DNA of 64,000 nucleotides from Opitutaceae bacterium (GTDB lineage: Bacteria > Verrucomicrobiota > Verrucomicrobiia > Opitutales > Opitutaceae). Of this stretch, positions 36,088 to 44,447 are shown in pieces. Numbering within the stretch: position 1 is the stretch's first letter; each line of letters begins with the position of its first letter. The stretch is from the NCBI GenBank assembly GCA_017994935.1, contig JAGOJU010000009.1:1-64000 (forward strand), written 5' to 3'. The notes under the pieces are model-generated. The model saw only the letters and a list, made by a program, of their open reading frames with translations, was not told the origin of the DNA and did no database searches. A program made the position numbers and the translations under genes.

Positions 36088-36834
36088 TCAGAGCGTCTCC
36101 GGATAACCGAACCGGCTGAAGTCTCCTGGGGCGATTGCCTCCAGATGTTTTCTCCATGTGGGATCGGTCGACCAGTGCGCGTTGTCACCTACCCGATAGA
36201 AGCTGCGCGGCCCGGAGCGCGTCATGCGGTCGAACCGCGTCCATTCGAAGACGAACTCAGGGGACAGCTTCGGGCGCACGCCCACGAATTCGACCGCGCG
36301 TTTGAGTGCGGTCGCATCGGTTTTCAAATCCTCAAACCGGATGAGATGTACTTTGCCCGGATGTCTCCGGAGGAGTTCCATTGTCTGGTCATAGAAAGCG
36401 GCGTATTTGCCGTAGGCATCGCTCATCCACGCTCGGACATCGCCGACCTGTGCGCCCCAGCGTTCCGTGGCCGTGTGGTACCAGCTGTAGATGGTCGGAT
36501 GCGGATTGCGAATGAGGACGATCTGCGGGTTCATTCCCATCACCGGGCCGCCATGCAGGCCCTGTGCGGAGGCGTTGATGTAGACGGGTTGAAACGGGAC
36601 GCCCTCCTCCCGGAGCTTCATGGCGTAGATCGCCAACGGATTCAGCTCCTCGCTGCGCTGCCTCGCCTCCGGATTATCCACGTGCTCGTTGGGGAAAAAG
36701 ACCAGATCGAACAGCCCCGTGAAGGCAGTCCATAGAAAATGGCTGCCTGTCCTTGGAAACGCGAAGTAGTCCACGCGCCTTGCGAGGGTGCTTCCGAAAT
36801 AGTAGCCGTCAGGATGCATCGGGAGATAGCCCAC
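36088..36834 (-). CDS. sulfotransferase-domain protein
   Basis: A 248-aa PAPS-dependent sulfotransferase-like protein. The 5'-phosphosulfate loop is DYFAFPRTGSHFLWTAF, the 3'-phosphate motif is VLIRNPHPTIYSWYH, and the C-terminal region SFYRVGDNAHWSTDPTWRKH corresponds to the RKGxxGDWK-type PAPS-binding segment in reduced form. Sulfotransferases of this kind sulfate sugar hydroxyls. The start is a GTG at 36834; an ATG five codons inside (36819) is an alternative. It lies 3 bp before the double methyltransferase gene and 30 bp after the exporter permease, implying that the exported glycan is sulfated. Confidence 0.85.
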   Translation of the reverse strand: MGYLPMHPDGYYFGSTLARRVDYFAFPRTGSHFLWTAFTGLFDLVFFPNEHVDNPEARQRSEELNPLAIYAMKLREEGVPFQPVYINASAQGLHGGPVMGMNPQIVLIRNPHPTIYSWYHTATERWGAQVGDVRAWMSDAYGKYAAFYDQTMELLRRHPGKVHLIRFEDLKTDATALKRAVEFVGVRPKLSPEFVFEWTRFDRMTRSGPRSFYRVGDNAHWSTDPTWRKHLEAIAPGDFSRFGYPETL

Positions 36835-36864
36835 CTGTTTGGACGGTGAGGCAATGGATTACAA

Positions 36865-37683
36865 TCAAAGTACGTCTGCGAAGGCGGGGCGTGTCCTGCG
36901 GAAGATCCAGAACCCGGCGAACATGGAGGCGATCGCAAAAAGGTAGATGAAGAGCATCGGCCTGGCCGTCGGGGGCTCACCCCAGAAGACGGTTTTTCGG
37001 GCGAGATCGATGATCTGAAGCAGTGGATTGAATTTCAGAAACTGCCAAACGGAAGGGGGGATCCTCGAGGGCGAGAAAAAGATGGCGCTGGCCCACATCA
37101 GGACAAGGGCTGCGAAGGTGACGAGTTGCTGCAGGTCGCGCAGGAAAACGCCCAGAGCGGCCAGCAGCCAGCAGACCCCGAGGGACATCATGATCATTGG
37201 CAGGATGACCGCGGGGAGCCATAGTGCAGTCCAGGCGATGGGAATCCCTGCGATGAAGGCACCGGTGAAAAACAGGACGAGGATCACGAGAAAATGGAAG
37301 ACAGCCGCGCCCACAGTCGCTGCGGGAAGGATTTCCAGGGGGAAAACGACCTTCTTCACAAAGTTCGGATTCGTCACGATCAAGGCCGGTGCGGGAGCAA
37401 ACGAGTCGACGAACAGGTGATAGAAGGACAGCCCGAGAAAGATGGTGAATGCATAGACAATCGGTCCGTCGCCGGGACGGTTTGAGAAGTGACCCGGAAA
37501 GATGACACTGAACACGAAGGTATAGATCACGAGCATGAGCAGCGGGTTCAGAATCGACCATCCGAAGCCCAGCAGGCTGCCCTTGTGCCGGCCCTCAATC
37601 TGGCGCTTGGTGAACTGCCAGAGGAGGTGGCGGTATTTCCACATCGCGTTCCAGGAGTCCGGTGAATCAGGTTTGGCGAGCAT
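36865..37683 (-). CDS. Wzm/TagG-like polysaccharide ABC exporter permease
   Basis: A 272-aa membrane protein with about six transmembrane helices, of the ABC-2 type used for O-antigen and teichoic acid export: FTKRQIEGRHKGSLLGFGWS, LNPLLMLVIYTFVFSVIF, NPNFVKKVVFPLEILPA and LLAALGVFLRDLQQLV are all characteristic. The ATG at 37683 is preferred over a GTG three codons earlier. A Wzt ATPase normally follows or precedes the permease gene, but none is found nearby. The gene heads the tightly packed glycan operon. Confidence 0.92.
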   Translation of the reverse strand: MLAKPDSPDSWNAMWKYRHLLWQFTKRQIEGRHKGSLLGFGWSILNPLLMLVIYTFVFSVIFPGHFSNRPGDGPIVYAFTIFLGLSFYHLFVDSFAPAPALIVTNPNFVKKVVFPLEILPAATVGAAVFHFLVILVLFFTGAFIAGIPIAWTALWLPAVILPMIMMSLGVCWLLAALGVFLRDLQQLVTFAALVLMWASAIFFSPSRIPPSVWQFLKFNPLLQIIDLARKTVFWGEPPTARPMLFIYLFAIASMFAGFWIFRRTRPAFADVL

Positions 37684-37811
37684 GGCGGGCACAGAAATGT
37701 GACGTCAGCCCTGCGGATGCCAAGCCGGTCTTCTCACTTGCCCCAGTCCTGCGCGCCTGACCCCGGGGAGCAACCGGAGACACGGTGCGGCAGGCGCTCG
37801 TGGCGATCCGG

Positions 37812-39257
37812 CTAGCTGGTGAGCTTGTTCTGCTGGGAGGCGCGGACGGACTTGGGATCAACCAGCAAAACCCCGGTGCGTTCACCCGGGACAATTTCCT
37901 GACTGAGCTGATCGATGACGTAGCTCTTCAGATTGACCGCACGGTCCATGAAGAGGGAAATGACGTTGAAGAGATTGAATTTCGGCGCCTCCGCCGGTGC
38001 GTCAGGATCGACCGTGACGTGCACCCCGTGGCTGGCCTGTGGATCGCCGCGCATGCCTTCGGACAGAATCAGCGGACCGTTGTTCAGGATATGCGGTGCC
38101 TCCGAGCGGGGCAGGTTTGTGTGGGCAAGCGACTCCGCCTGTGCAGGGTCGTTTCCAAGATTTTCGACGTTGACAGCCACGGGTGCCTTTGCCTCTGCGA
38201 CAGGCAGGATGGCGTGGGTATCCAGGTGTGCGGCTCCTGAGTCAACCAGTAGGTTGCGACGCATGGATTCCGGGATTGGGAGCTCGTTGGAAACACCCGC
38301 GTGCCCATCGGCCTGCGTGTGCCTCAGTTCCGCCACCACACGCGTCACAGTTCCGATATCGAGTCCCGTGGCCTCGAATCCGCCCACCTTGTTGAAGAGG
38401 ACCTCAAGACGATCCAAGTAGGATCGAAGATCGACCTCGACGGAAAGTGGCGGGATTCCCGGATGGGTGGGTTCAGGGGATTGGCTGTCGTTGTTTCCCT
38501 GTCCACCGGAATCCGGATCCACGGGAGTGACCGACGTGCCGGGAATGCCGGGCTCCGCTGGGGTAGTTGGTTCGTGAGAGCCAGGAGAGGAGGCCTCGAT
38601 AGCGACATTGCGTGTCCCAAGCCGAATCTGGGATGAAATGTTGTCAAAGCCCGAAAGACCTTTCCATGACTTCGGATCAAGGGGATCCCATGATGCCGGA
38701 GTGACCGGGAGTGCGATCACCATGCGGTCATTGATCATGCTGACCAGGTTCAGGGACTTGCTCTGCGTCTCCAGGACCAGAGCGTTCAGCTTCAACACGA
38801 CCGATGTGCCGCCCAGATCGTTGATCTTTGCGTCGACCTTGTCTCCGGCAAGGAGGAGGTCTCCATGGACCGAATTCAGGGAGAATTTGTCGACATTTGA
38901 GGCGATGAATCCTCCCCCCCAGATGTCGATCTGGGGAGCTTCCAGCGCTCGTACATCGGTGACGTAGAGATTGTACAGGACATCCTTGCCTTCGAAGCGG
39001 ACACTGTCGAAGTCCGAGATGTCGATACTGGTGACCGTCGCAGGCAGTTTGTCGAAATTGATGGTCAGATCGACATTCGCCGAACCGTGGAGCACCAGGC
39101 GGTTGGGAATCTTCGGATCAAAAGAGGCGTCGATGGGCCCCGACGCATCAATTGCCTGAACGACAAGGTCAAATTCCGGAATGGGCAATGCCAGCCCCGC
39201 AAAAAGCGCGCGCGCCTCGAGAACTTCCAGTGACAACGATTTTTTGGCCGGGCGCAT
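37812..39257 (-). CDS. large putative cell-surface protein with LEPR-XLL-like N-terminus
   Basis: A 481-aa protein of unknown function. The N-terminus (KKSLSLEVLEARALFAGLA) resembles the LEPR-XLL motif found at the start of many giant extracellular proteins of Planctomycetes and Verrucomicrobia, which suggests export by an unconventional route. Residues about 30-215 are rich in beta-forming sequence with repeated SNVD/LVLHGS/LLLAGD segments, suggesting a beta-helix or solenoid. A Pro/Gly/Ser linker at about 225-270 (SSPGSHEPTTPAEPGIPG) separates it from a mixed C-terminal half. It is 128 bp upstream of the exporter gene on the same strand and may share its transcript. Confidence 0.65.
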   Translation of the reverse strand: MRPAKKSLSLEVLEARALFAGLALPIPEFDLVVQAIDASGPIDASFDPKIPNRLVLHGSANVDLTINFDKLPATVTSIDISDFDSVRFEGKDVLYNLYVTDVRALEAPQIDIWGGGFIASNVDKFSLNSVHGDLLLAGDKVDAKINDLGGTSVVLKLNALVLETQSKSLNLVSMINDRMVIALPVTPASWDPLDPKSWKGLSGFDNISSQIRLGTRNVAIEASSPGSHEPTTPAEPGIPGTSVTPVDPDSGGQGNNDSQSPEPTHPGIPPLSVEVDLRSYLDRLEVLFNKVGGFEATGLDIGTVTRVVAELRHTQADGHAGVSNELPIPESMRRNLLVDSGAAHLDTHAILPVAEAKAPVAVNVENLGNDPAQAESLAHTNLPRSEAPHILNNGPLILSEGMRGDPQASHGVHVTVDPDAPAEAPKFNLFNVISLFMDRAVNLKSYVIDQLSQEIVPGERTGVLLVDPKSVRASQQNKLTS

Positions 39258-39445
39258 CTTTCTACAACATCAGTTAGGTTTACGGCTCAACTGCTGGCAA
39301 GCTAAGGTTTACCTGTTGGCGAAACAAGTGCCTTTTGCTGGTAAATGGCGGGATTTTGGGGGCGGAAACTACGTAGAATCCGCGCGAATTTGCCCCGTGT
39401 CGGCATGGCCTGCTTTCGGGGCAATCGCCCTCGGGCTGAGGGACC

Positions 39446-39817
39446 TCACTTCTGGTACCATTCCCCTGATTCGCGCTGCAGCCATACGCCTGCCGCGCTG
39501 CTGCCCGCGATCTGCCTTGCGCGTGCGCGTCCCACCTGTTCGGGCGTGCTGCCGGCCCTCCTGGCGATGTCGGCATACACAAGTTCGCGGTCCCTGTTTT
39601 CGGCGGACGAAACCTCGGAGGCGTTTCCGGAAACCTCCCGGACCTCCGTATAACCGCGATTATTTTCTCCGACAAAGCCTTCCTTTCGCAAGGCATCAAG
39701 AGAAGGCTGACGCTCAACCATGCGGGCCTTCACGGCGTCCAGGTCGTTTGCCTGCAGCAACGGGGCACCTAGCAGGAGCAGGAGGGCAATTCCGAAACGG
39801 GAGAGGAGCAGGGTCAT
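39446..39817 (-). CDS. ydbL: YdbL-like (DUF1318) periplasmic protein
   Basis: A 123-aa protein with a signal peptide (LLLLLGAPLLQA). The rest matches the YdbL/DUF1318 pattern: VKARMVERQPSLDALRKEGF, GENNRGYTEV, NRDRELVYADIARRAGST, VGRARARQIAG and a C-terminal WYQK. In E. coli YdbL is encoded with YdbH and YnbE, which form an envelope-spanning lipid-transport bridge. Here it overlaps the ynbE-like gene by 4 bp, but no ydbH gene is adjacent. Confidence 0.83.
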   Translation of the reverse strand: MTLLLSRFGIALLLLLGAPLLQANDLDAVKARMVERQPSLDALRKEGFVGENNRGYTEVREVSGNASEVSSAENRDRELVYADIARRAGSTPEQVGRARARQIAGSSAAGVWLQRESGEWYQK

Positions 39818-40017
39818 GGTGGGAGAGGTGCTGGAGGGTTGATGACTGTCGACTTCCGGTCCAGGTCGCCAAAGAAGTCGGTCAGGGCCCGGTCAACCTT
39901 CACATTCACATCGACAACGGCGTGGACCTGGATGGGCTCCAGCTTGACGTGCAGGCAGGCCGCAAAGGCCAGGGCTGGAAGCGACAGTGCCAGGGGAAGA
40001 GACGTTCTCGGAGCCAT
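39814..40017 (-). CDS. ynbE: YnbE-like small lipoprotein
   Basis: A 67-aa protein with a lipobox-like LAFAAC and a short beta-rich mature part (HVKLEPIQVHAVVDVNVKVD, then LTDFFGDLD), as in YnbE, where EPI..NMNVK precedes a VDKD-type end. I start at the ATG at 40017; the longer frame runs back into the tRNA-His gene and is not coding. YnbE in E. coli pairs with the AsmA-like protein YdbH at the outer membrane. The ATGA overlap with ydbL shows a two-gene operon. Confidence 0.75.
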   Translation of the reverse strand: MAPRTSLPLALSLPALAFAACLHVKLEPIQVHAVVDVNVKVDRALTDFFGDLDRKSTVINPPAPLPP

Positions 40018-40108
40018 GCAGGTAAAGGGACAGGTCTCAGACAACCATTTGAAGGAAAATGTTTCACGCCATCGAGCTGCCTCCGCACCCGGGGACGTCC
40101 GTCTGAAA

Positions 40109-40186
40109 TGGGGCGGCCAACGGGACTCGAACCCGCGACCCCAAGATCCACAATCTTGTGCTCTAACCAACTGAGCTATGACCGCC
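40109..40186 (-). tRNA. tRNA-His (anticodon GTG)
   Basis: A complete cloverleaf with the extra 5' G(-1) opposite discriminator C73, as required for histidine. Acceptor GCGGTCA/TGGCCGC, anticodon stem CAAGA/TCTTG with loop TTGTGGA giving GTG, T arm GCGGG-TTCGAGT-CCCGT, and encoded CCA. Confidence 0.96.
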
Positions 40187-40420
40187 GTAAGGAGTCGGGC
40201 AAATTCTCGACCGGATCGGTCGCTGTCAATCCCTTTGGTGTCCCGTATTTGAGGGATGCACAGGGCTTGCGAGTGAGCGCATGGATTTGGACGTTGAATG
40301 CGTTTCTTCGTGACGGGCTAGGGCACAAGCGCAATGGATGAGGGGCGTTGGGGTCCGTTTCCTTTTTGCCTGGGATTCTGTATCCAACCTAAAATTACAT
40401 CCTGCCCCGACACCTTTGCC

Positions 40421-41833
40421 ATGGCTGACTCCCCACCTCCACCCGATGCCTCGATTTCATCCCACGCGGGTCCCTTGCAGGGATCCCCTGGACGGAAGAT
40501 CTGGATGGTGGGGACACTGACCTATTCTTCGGGCGCGCTTGCGGTCCTGTTCGGCTGGCTGCTGTGGGGCGACTTCTCGTGGCAGTTGAAGGAGCGTTCG
40601 GCGATTCCGGTGGTGCAGATCATGCTGAAGACGTTCAAGTCATCGGACTTTCTCGCCGGTCTTTTTCTCGCGACCCTTCCGGCGCTGATCGGCATAGTCA
40701 TCCAGCCCGTGATCAGCTATCGCAGCGACCGTCATCGGGGGAGGTGGGGGCGCCGCATTCCGTATCTGCTGCTTACGACTCCTGTGGCCACAGTGAGCAT
40801 GTTTGGACTGGCGTTCAGCCCCCATATCGGAGCGTGGATCCACGGTGAATTCGGATTGGCGCCTGAGTCCCTCAATTTCGCAATCCTCATGGTGATGGGA
40901 TTGTCCTGGACTGTCTTCGAGTTCGCGACGCTTGCCGCGAATGTCGTGTTTGGGGCGCTTATCAACGACGTTGTGCCGCGACAGATCATCGGACGTTTTT
41001 TCGGCATGTTCCGGGTGGTCAGCCTGCTGACCGGGATCTTCTTCAACTACTTTCTGATGGGCAAGGTGGAGGGGCATTTCACGATCATCTTCTCGATACT
41101 GGGAGCGGTCTATGGGCTGGGCTTCACGCTGATGTGCATGTTTGTGAAGGAGGGGGACTATCCGCCGCCTCCGCAGCCAACGCCAGGTGAGAAGCGGGGA
41201 TTTGTCGTCGCGGCCCGCTCCTATTTTCGCGAGTGCTTCACAAAGCCCTACTATGTCTGGGCGATTGCATCGATGGGCATGGCCATGGTCGCGTTCCTGC
41301 CGGTGAACATGTACAGCGTGTTTGCCGCAAAATCCTTCAATCTCTCAATGGACGCATATGGCAAGTACCTCGCCGTTACGTATGCGTTCTCGATCATACT
41401 GGCGATGCCGCTCGGCTGGCTGGCGGATCGATTCCACGCAACCCGCGTCGGACTAGCAGCCCTTGGGATCTACACGGTGGTCATGGTACTCGCCTTTGCC
41501 GGTATTCACGGGCCCGATGCATTCGGATTCTTTTTCTTCCTTCATGGAGTGCTTTCCGGGTGTTATTTTACCGGTGCGGCGGCCCTGGGGCAGATGCTTT
41601 TTCCCAAGATCAAGTATGCGCAGTTCGCTTCCGCGGCAGTAGCTGCCCAGGCCCTGTTCACCATCCTGCTCGGTCCGGTACTTGGAGGATTCCTCGACTA
41701 CATGCACCATGACTACCGCTACATCTTCGCGGCGGGCGGGCTCATTTCCTTCGTCGCCTTTGCGAGCGGATACGTCGTCTACCGCGGCTTCATGCGCTAT
41801 GGCGGACCGCGGGGCTATCAGGCGCCGGAATAG
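40421..41833 (+). CDS. MFS transporter (GPH/SLC45-like sugar porter)
   Basis: A 470-aa integral membrane protein with about 12 predicted helices. The cytosolic loop 2-3 motif is SYRSDRHRGRWGRRIPYLL, resembling glycoside-pentoside-hexuronide and SLC45 sugar porters. The second half begins near FTKPYYVWAIASMGMAM with loop LGWLADRFHATRVGL. A proline-rich cytosolic start (SPPPPDASISS) is present. The ATG at 40421 is chosen because the extra 29 residues upstream lack a family match. Transport of a mono- or disaccharide is the likely role; no hydrolase or regulator is adjacent to define it. Confidence 0.85.
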   Translation: MADSPPPPDASISSHAGPLQGSPGRKIWMVGTLTYSSGALAVLFGWLLWGDFSWQLKERSAIPVVQIMLKTFKSSDFLAGLFLATLPALIGIVIQPVISYRSDRHRGRWGRRIPYLLLTTPVATVSMFGLAFSPHIGAWIHGEFGLAPESLNFAILMVMGLSWTVFEFATLAANVVFGALINDVVPRQIIGRFFGMFRVVSLLTGIFFNYFLMGKVEGHFTIIFSILGAVYGLGFTLMCMFVKEGDYPPPPQPTPGEKRGFVVAARSYFRECFTKPYYVWAIASMGMAMVAFLPVNMYSVFAAKSFNLSMDAYGKYLAVTYAFSIILAMPLGWLADRFHATRVGLAALGIYTVVMVLAFAGIHGPDAFGFFFFLHGVLSGCYFTGAAALGQMLFPKIKYAQFASAAVAAQALFTILLGPVLGGFLDYMHHDYRYIFAAGGLISFVAFASGYVVYRGFMRYGGPRGYQAPE

Positions 41834-41913
41834 GAATCGGACAACGGCATCCGATTCGGTGCGCGGCAATGGCCGATGGGCCATGCCGCGCCAGGCAGGG
41901 GCCGGACTGCGGC

Positions 41914-42234
41914 CTACTGCTTTACGATGATGTTGTTCTTGACCTCTTTCACGCCGGGAATCGACTTCGTCAGTGCCTCGGCCCGCTCCTTCTGTTCAAG
42001 CGTGTTGACAAAGCCGCTCAACTGGACGGTTCCGCGGAAGCTCTCGACCGTGATATCGCGCGCACGGACGAGTTCGTCGGAGGCAAACGCCTTTTTGACG
42101 CGCGCGGTGATCGCAGTGTTGTCAATGTACTCGCCCGTACTCTCCGTAGTCGCAGTTCCGGCGCAGCCGGTGAGTCCGACAGTGGAGAGTGTGAAACCCA
42201 AGGCAAGGACGAGGCAGATTGTATGAATTTTCAT
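41914..42234 (-). CDS. BON-domain lipoprotein (OsmY-like)
   Basis: A 106-aa protein with a lipoprotein signal (STVGLTGC) starting at the ATG at 42234. The mature part is one BON domain: IDNTAITARVKKAFASDELV, ITVESFRGTVQLSGFVNTLE, and the end GVKEVKNNIIV. BON domains bind phospholipid or maintain the envelope, as in OsmY and DolP. The upstream extension to 42348 has no signal-peptide logic and is rejected. Convergent with the MFS gene 80 bp away. Confidence 0.87.
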   Translation of the reverse strand: MKIHTICLVLALGFTLSTVGLTGCAGTATTESTGEYIDNTAITARVKKAFASDELVRARDITVESFRGTVQLSGFVNTLEQKERAEALTKSIPGVKEVKNNIIVKQ

Positions 42235-42739
42235 AGAGGGAAAATGACTTTGACCCGGAGCTTCGACAGGGTCCGGACAGGACGCAACGTGCATTTTGGC
42301 GATGGAAGGTCGTGGCTTGGCTGGACGGATGTCGATGGGAGCGATCATGCGGGAGTTGATGAGTCCCGGTGCGAAAGAAAGATTGTTCGCGTGAAAGTTC
42401 CTTGTGCTGGGGAAATTCCCTCAATTTGCCCTGAATCGAGGCACCAACAGGAAACTCTGCGGTCAGTGGGGCGTTGATGATCCTGCCAGCCGAACCGAAA
42501 AGGTATTCTGCCCTACGCGCACCGGGTTCCACTCCGGAACGACGGGCGGGATTCAGCCTCATGGACAACCTTTCTCCATTTGATATTCTCCGAAAAACAT
42601 TCCGGACAAAGAATGTCAGGATCCAACACCCACGCCTTTAGGATTCGGATCAACGGCCATCGTATTCGCACACGATGGCCCGCGGGGCTTCGTGTGGGCG
42701 TCCCGACCGGACGCAGAATGTGTCACCTCCTGCATTGAT
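42235..42739. other. divergent intergenic region between BON lipoprotein and response regulator
   Basis: About 500 bp with no convincing gene. It holds a small palindrome GGGAAATTCCC (42410-42420) and a 9-bp stem hairpin at 42655-42680, annotated separately. Promoters for both flanking genes must lie here, but I could not assign -35/-10 boxes with confidence. Confidence 0.5.
42655..42680. promoter_or_regulatory. inverted repeat upstream of the Glu-type response regulator
   Basis: GGCCATCGT and ACGATGGCC form a perfect 9-bp stem around an 8-nt loop, 59 bp before the regulator start codon. No T-run follows, so it is more likely an operator or leader hairpin than a terminator. Confidence 0.4.
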
Positions 42740-43453
42740 ATGAATTCGCTCGTGCATCCGACTTTTTCAAATACTCTCGCGTCCACAGACACGACGGACC
42801 GAAAGCGTCGTGTATTCATCGTGGATGATCATCCGATCACACGTCAGGGGGTCAGGATGGTGGTCGATCGCGAGGCGGATCTCACCATCTGTGGAGAGGC
42901 GGGAAACACTGCCCTTGGCATCGAGCTCATTTCCAGGTCGGTGCCCGATCTGGTGATCATCGAGATCGCTCTCAAGGCCGGAAGCGGCCTTGAACTCGTA
43001 AAGAATCTCAAGACGTTGCTGCCCGATCTGCCGGTCCTCGTCATGTCGATTCATGATGAGTCCCTCTATGCGGAGCGGGCGCTGCGCGCCGGCGCCAAGG
43101 GTTACATCATGAAGCGCGAGGCGAGCGAAAGGGTTGTCATTGCGATCCGTCGCGTATTGTCGGGCGAACTGTACCTGAGCGACAAGATGAAGGAAAAGAT
43201 GCTTCACCGGCTTGTGAAGAGCCGGCACGACGAGGTCGTGTTCACGATCGACACGCTCAGCGACCGGGAACTGGAGGTCTTTCATCTGATCGGCAACGGA
43301 TACAGCACGAGGCAGATCGCGGCCAAGTTGAGTTTGAGCGTCAAGACGATCGACTCATATCGCGAACACCTGAAGCTGAAGCTGCGCCTGGAGAAGGGCG
43401 CCGATCTTGTCCGCCATGCGATTCAATGGGTGCGCACCGAGGGCCTCGCCTGA
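42740..43453 (+). CDS. LuxR-type response regulator with Glu at the phosphoacceptor site
   Basis: A 237-aa NarL-like regulator. The receiver (about 24-145) keeps the acidic pair D29/D30 (VFIVDDHP), the Thr/Ser-type switch region (VMSIHDE) and the Lys in GYIMKREA. At the phosphoacceptor position the sequence is LVIIEIALKAGSG, so Glu75 replaces the usual Asp. The C-terminal LuxR helix-turn-helix is intact (LSDRELEVFHLIGNGYSTRQ, LSLSVKTIDSYREHLK). Asp-to-Glu often mimics the phosphorylated state, so it may be active without a kinase; that is inference. The ATG at 42740 is preferred to one 16 codons upstream. No kinase is adjacent. Confidence 0.88.
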   Translation: MNSLVHPTFSNTLASTDTTDRKRRVFIVDDHPITRQGVRMVVDREADLTICGEAGNTALGIELISRSVPDLVIIEIALKAGSGLELVKNLKTLLPDLPVLVMSIHDESLYAERALRAGAKGYIMKREASERVVIAIRRVLSGELYLSDKMKEKMLHRLVKSRHDEVVFTIDTLSDRELEVFHLIGNGYSTRQIAAKLSLSVKTIDSYREHLKLKLRLEKGADLVRHAIQWVRTEGLA

Positions 43454-43481
43454 GGCCTGTGCGTTCACCCCTTGGAATTGC

Positions 43482-44447
43482 TCACCCTCGATTTCGCCGG
43501 TTCATTCCCAGCGGGATGGCGGCAAGCAATATCGCCCCTTTCAGCACCTTCTGAAGGTAGGGGGAGACATCCATGAGGTTGAGGCCGTTGTTGAGAACCC
43601 CGAGCGTCAGTGCTCCGATCAGCGTACCGGCAACCGAACCGCTGCCACCCGTGATCGAGGCGCCACCGAGGACAACGGCGGCGATCGCATCGAGTTCGTA
43701 GCCGATGCCGGCATTGGGCTGGCCCGACATCAGGCGCGAGCCGAGCACGAGACCCGCGATCGCCGCAGTAAGCCCGCTCAGGGTATAGGCAAGAATCTGA
43801 TATCGGGCGACCGGGACACCTGAAAAGCGGGCTGCGGTGGCATTGCCGCCGATCGCGTAGAAATAGCGCCCCGCGACGTGATGGCGAAGCAGGAGGAATC
43901 CGCCTGCCACAACGAGCAGCATGACGAGCGTGGGGATCTGCAGGCCCGCGATCGAGCCACGCCCAAGCGAACTGAAGGTTTGAGGCAGGCCGGTCTGAGG
44001 ATAGCCGCCAGTGGAAAGCAAGGCCAGGCCGCGCGGAATCTCCATGGTTGCGAGGGTGACAATGATCGCAGGCAGCCGTGCCACCGCGATCAGCATGCCG
44101 TTGAACACGCCGAACATCGCACCAACCAAAAGCGCGGCTGCCGCGGCGAGCGGCACAGGTACGCCGGAGAGCATGGCCCCCGCGGCGACGGTCATTGAAA
44201 GCGCCATGACCGATCCGACGGAGAGATCGATTCCGCCGATGACGATCACAAACGTCATCCCGGTCGCAAGGATGGCATTGATTGAAACCTGCCGTCCGAT
44301 ATTGCGGATGTTCTCCCAGTCGAGAAACATGTCCGTCGTCATCGAAAGCACGATGCAAAGGAGCATGAGGGCAAGGGCCGCAAAAACCTCGGGCGGCCAG
44401 CCACAGCGCGATCGCCACCCGGCAATCCGCGAGAAAATCTGGTTCAC
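43482..44447 (-). CDS. CUT2-family (RbsC-like) sugar ABC permease
   Basis: A 321-aa membrane protein of the ribose/xylose/galactose permease type: NIGRQVSINAILATGMTFVI, GGIDLSVGSVMALS, GMLIAVARLPAIIVTLATM and GYELDAIAAVVLGGASITGG are hallmarks. The start is a GTG at 44447 that overlaps the stop of the binding-protein gene (GTGA); a longer frame upstream lies inside that gene. No RbsA-type ATPase gene is found in the operon. It is the last gene of the seven-gene SorC operon, and its stop is 28 bp from the convergent response-regulator gene. Confidence 0.93.
   Translation of the reverse strand: MNQIFSRIAGWRSRCGWPPEVFAALALMLLCIVLSMTTDMFLDWENIRNIGRQVSINAILATGMTFVIVIGGIDLSVGSVMALSMTVAAGAMLSGVPVPLAAAAALLVGAMFGVFNGMLIAVARLPAIIVTLATMEIPRGLALLSTGGYPQTGLPQTFSSLGRGSIAGLQIPTLVMLLVVAGGFLLLRHHVAGRYFYAIGGNATAARFSGVPVARYQILAYTLSGLTAAIAGLVLGSRLMSGQPNAGIGYELDAIAAVVLGGASITGGSGSVAGTLIGALTLGVLNNGLNLMDVSPYLQKVLKGAILLAAIPLGMNRRNRG

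Noticed and set aside
34987..36735. 582-codon plus-strand frame across the methyltransferase and sulfotransferase genes
   Set aside because: It runs antisense across two well-supported genes and gives an Arg/Pro-rich protein without motifs.
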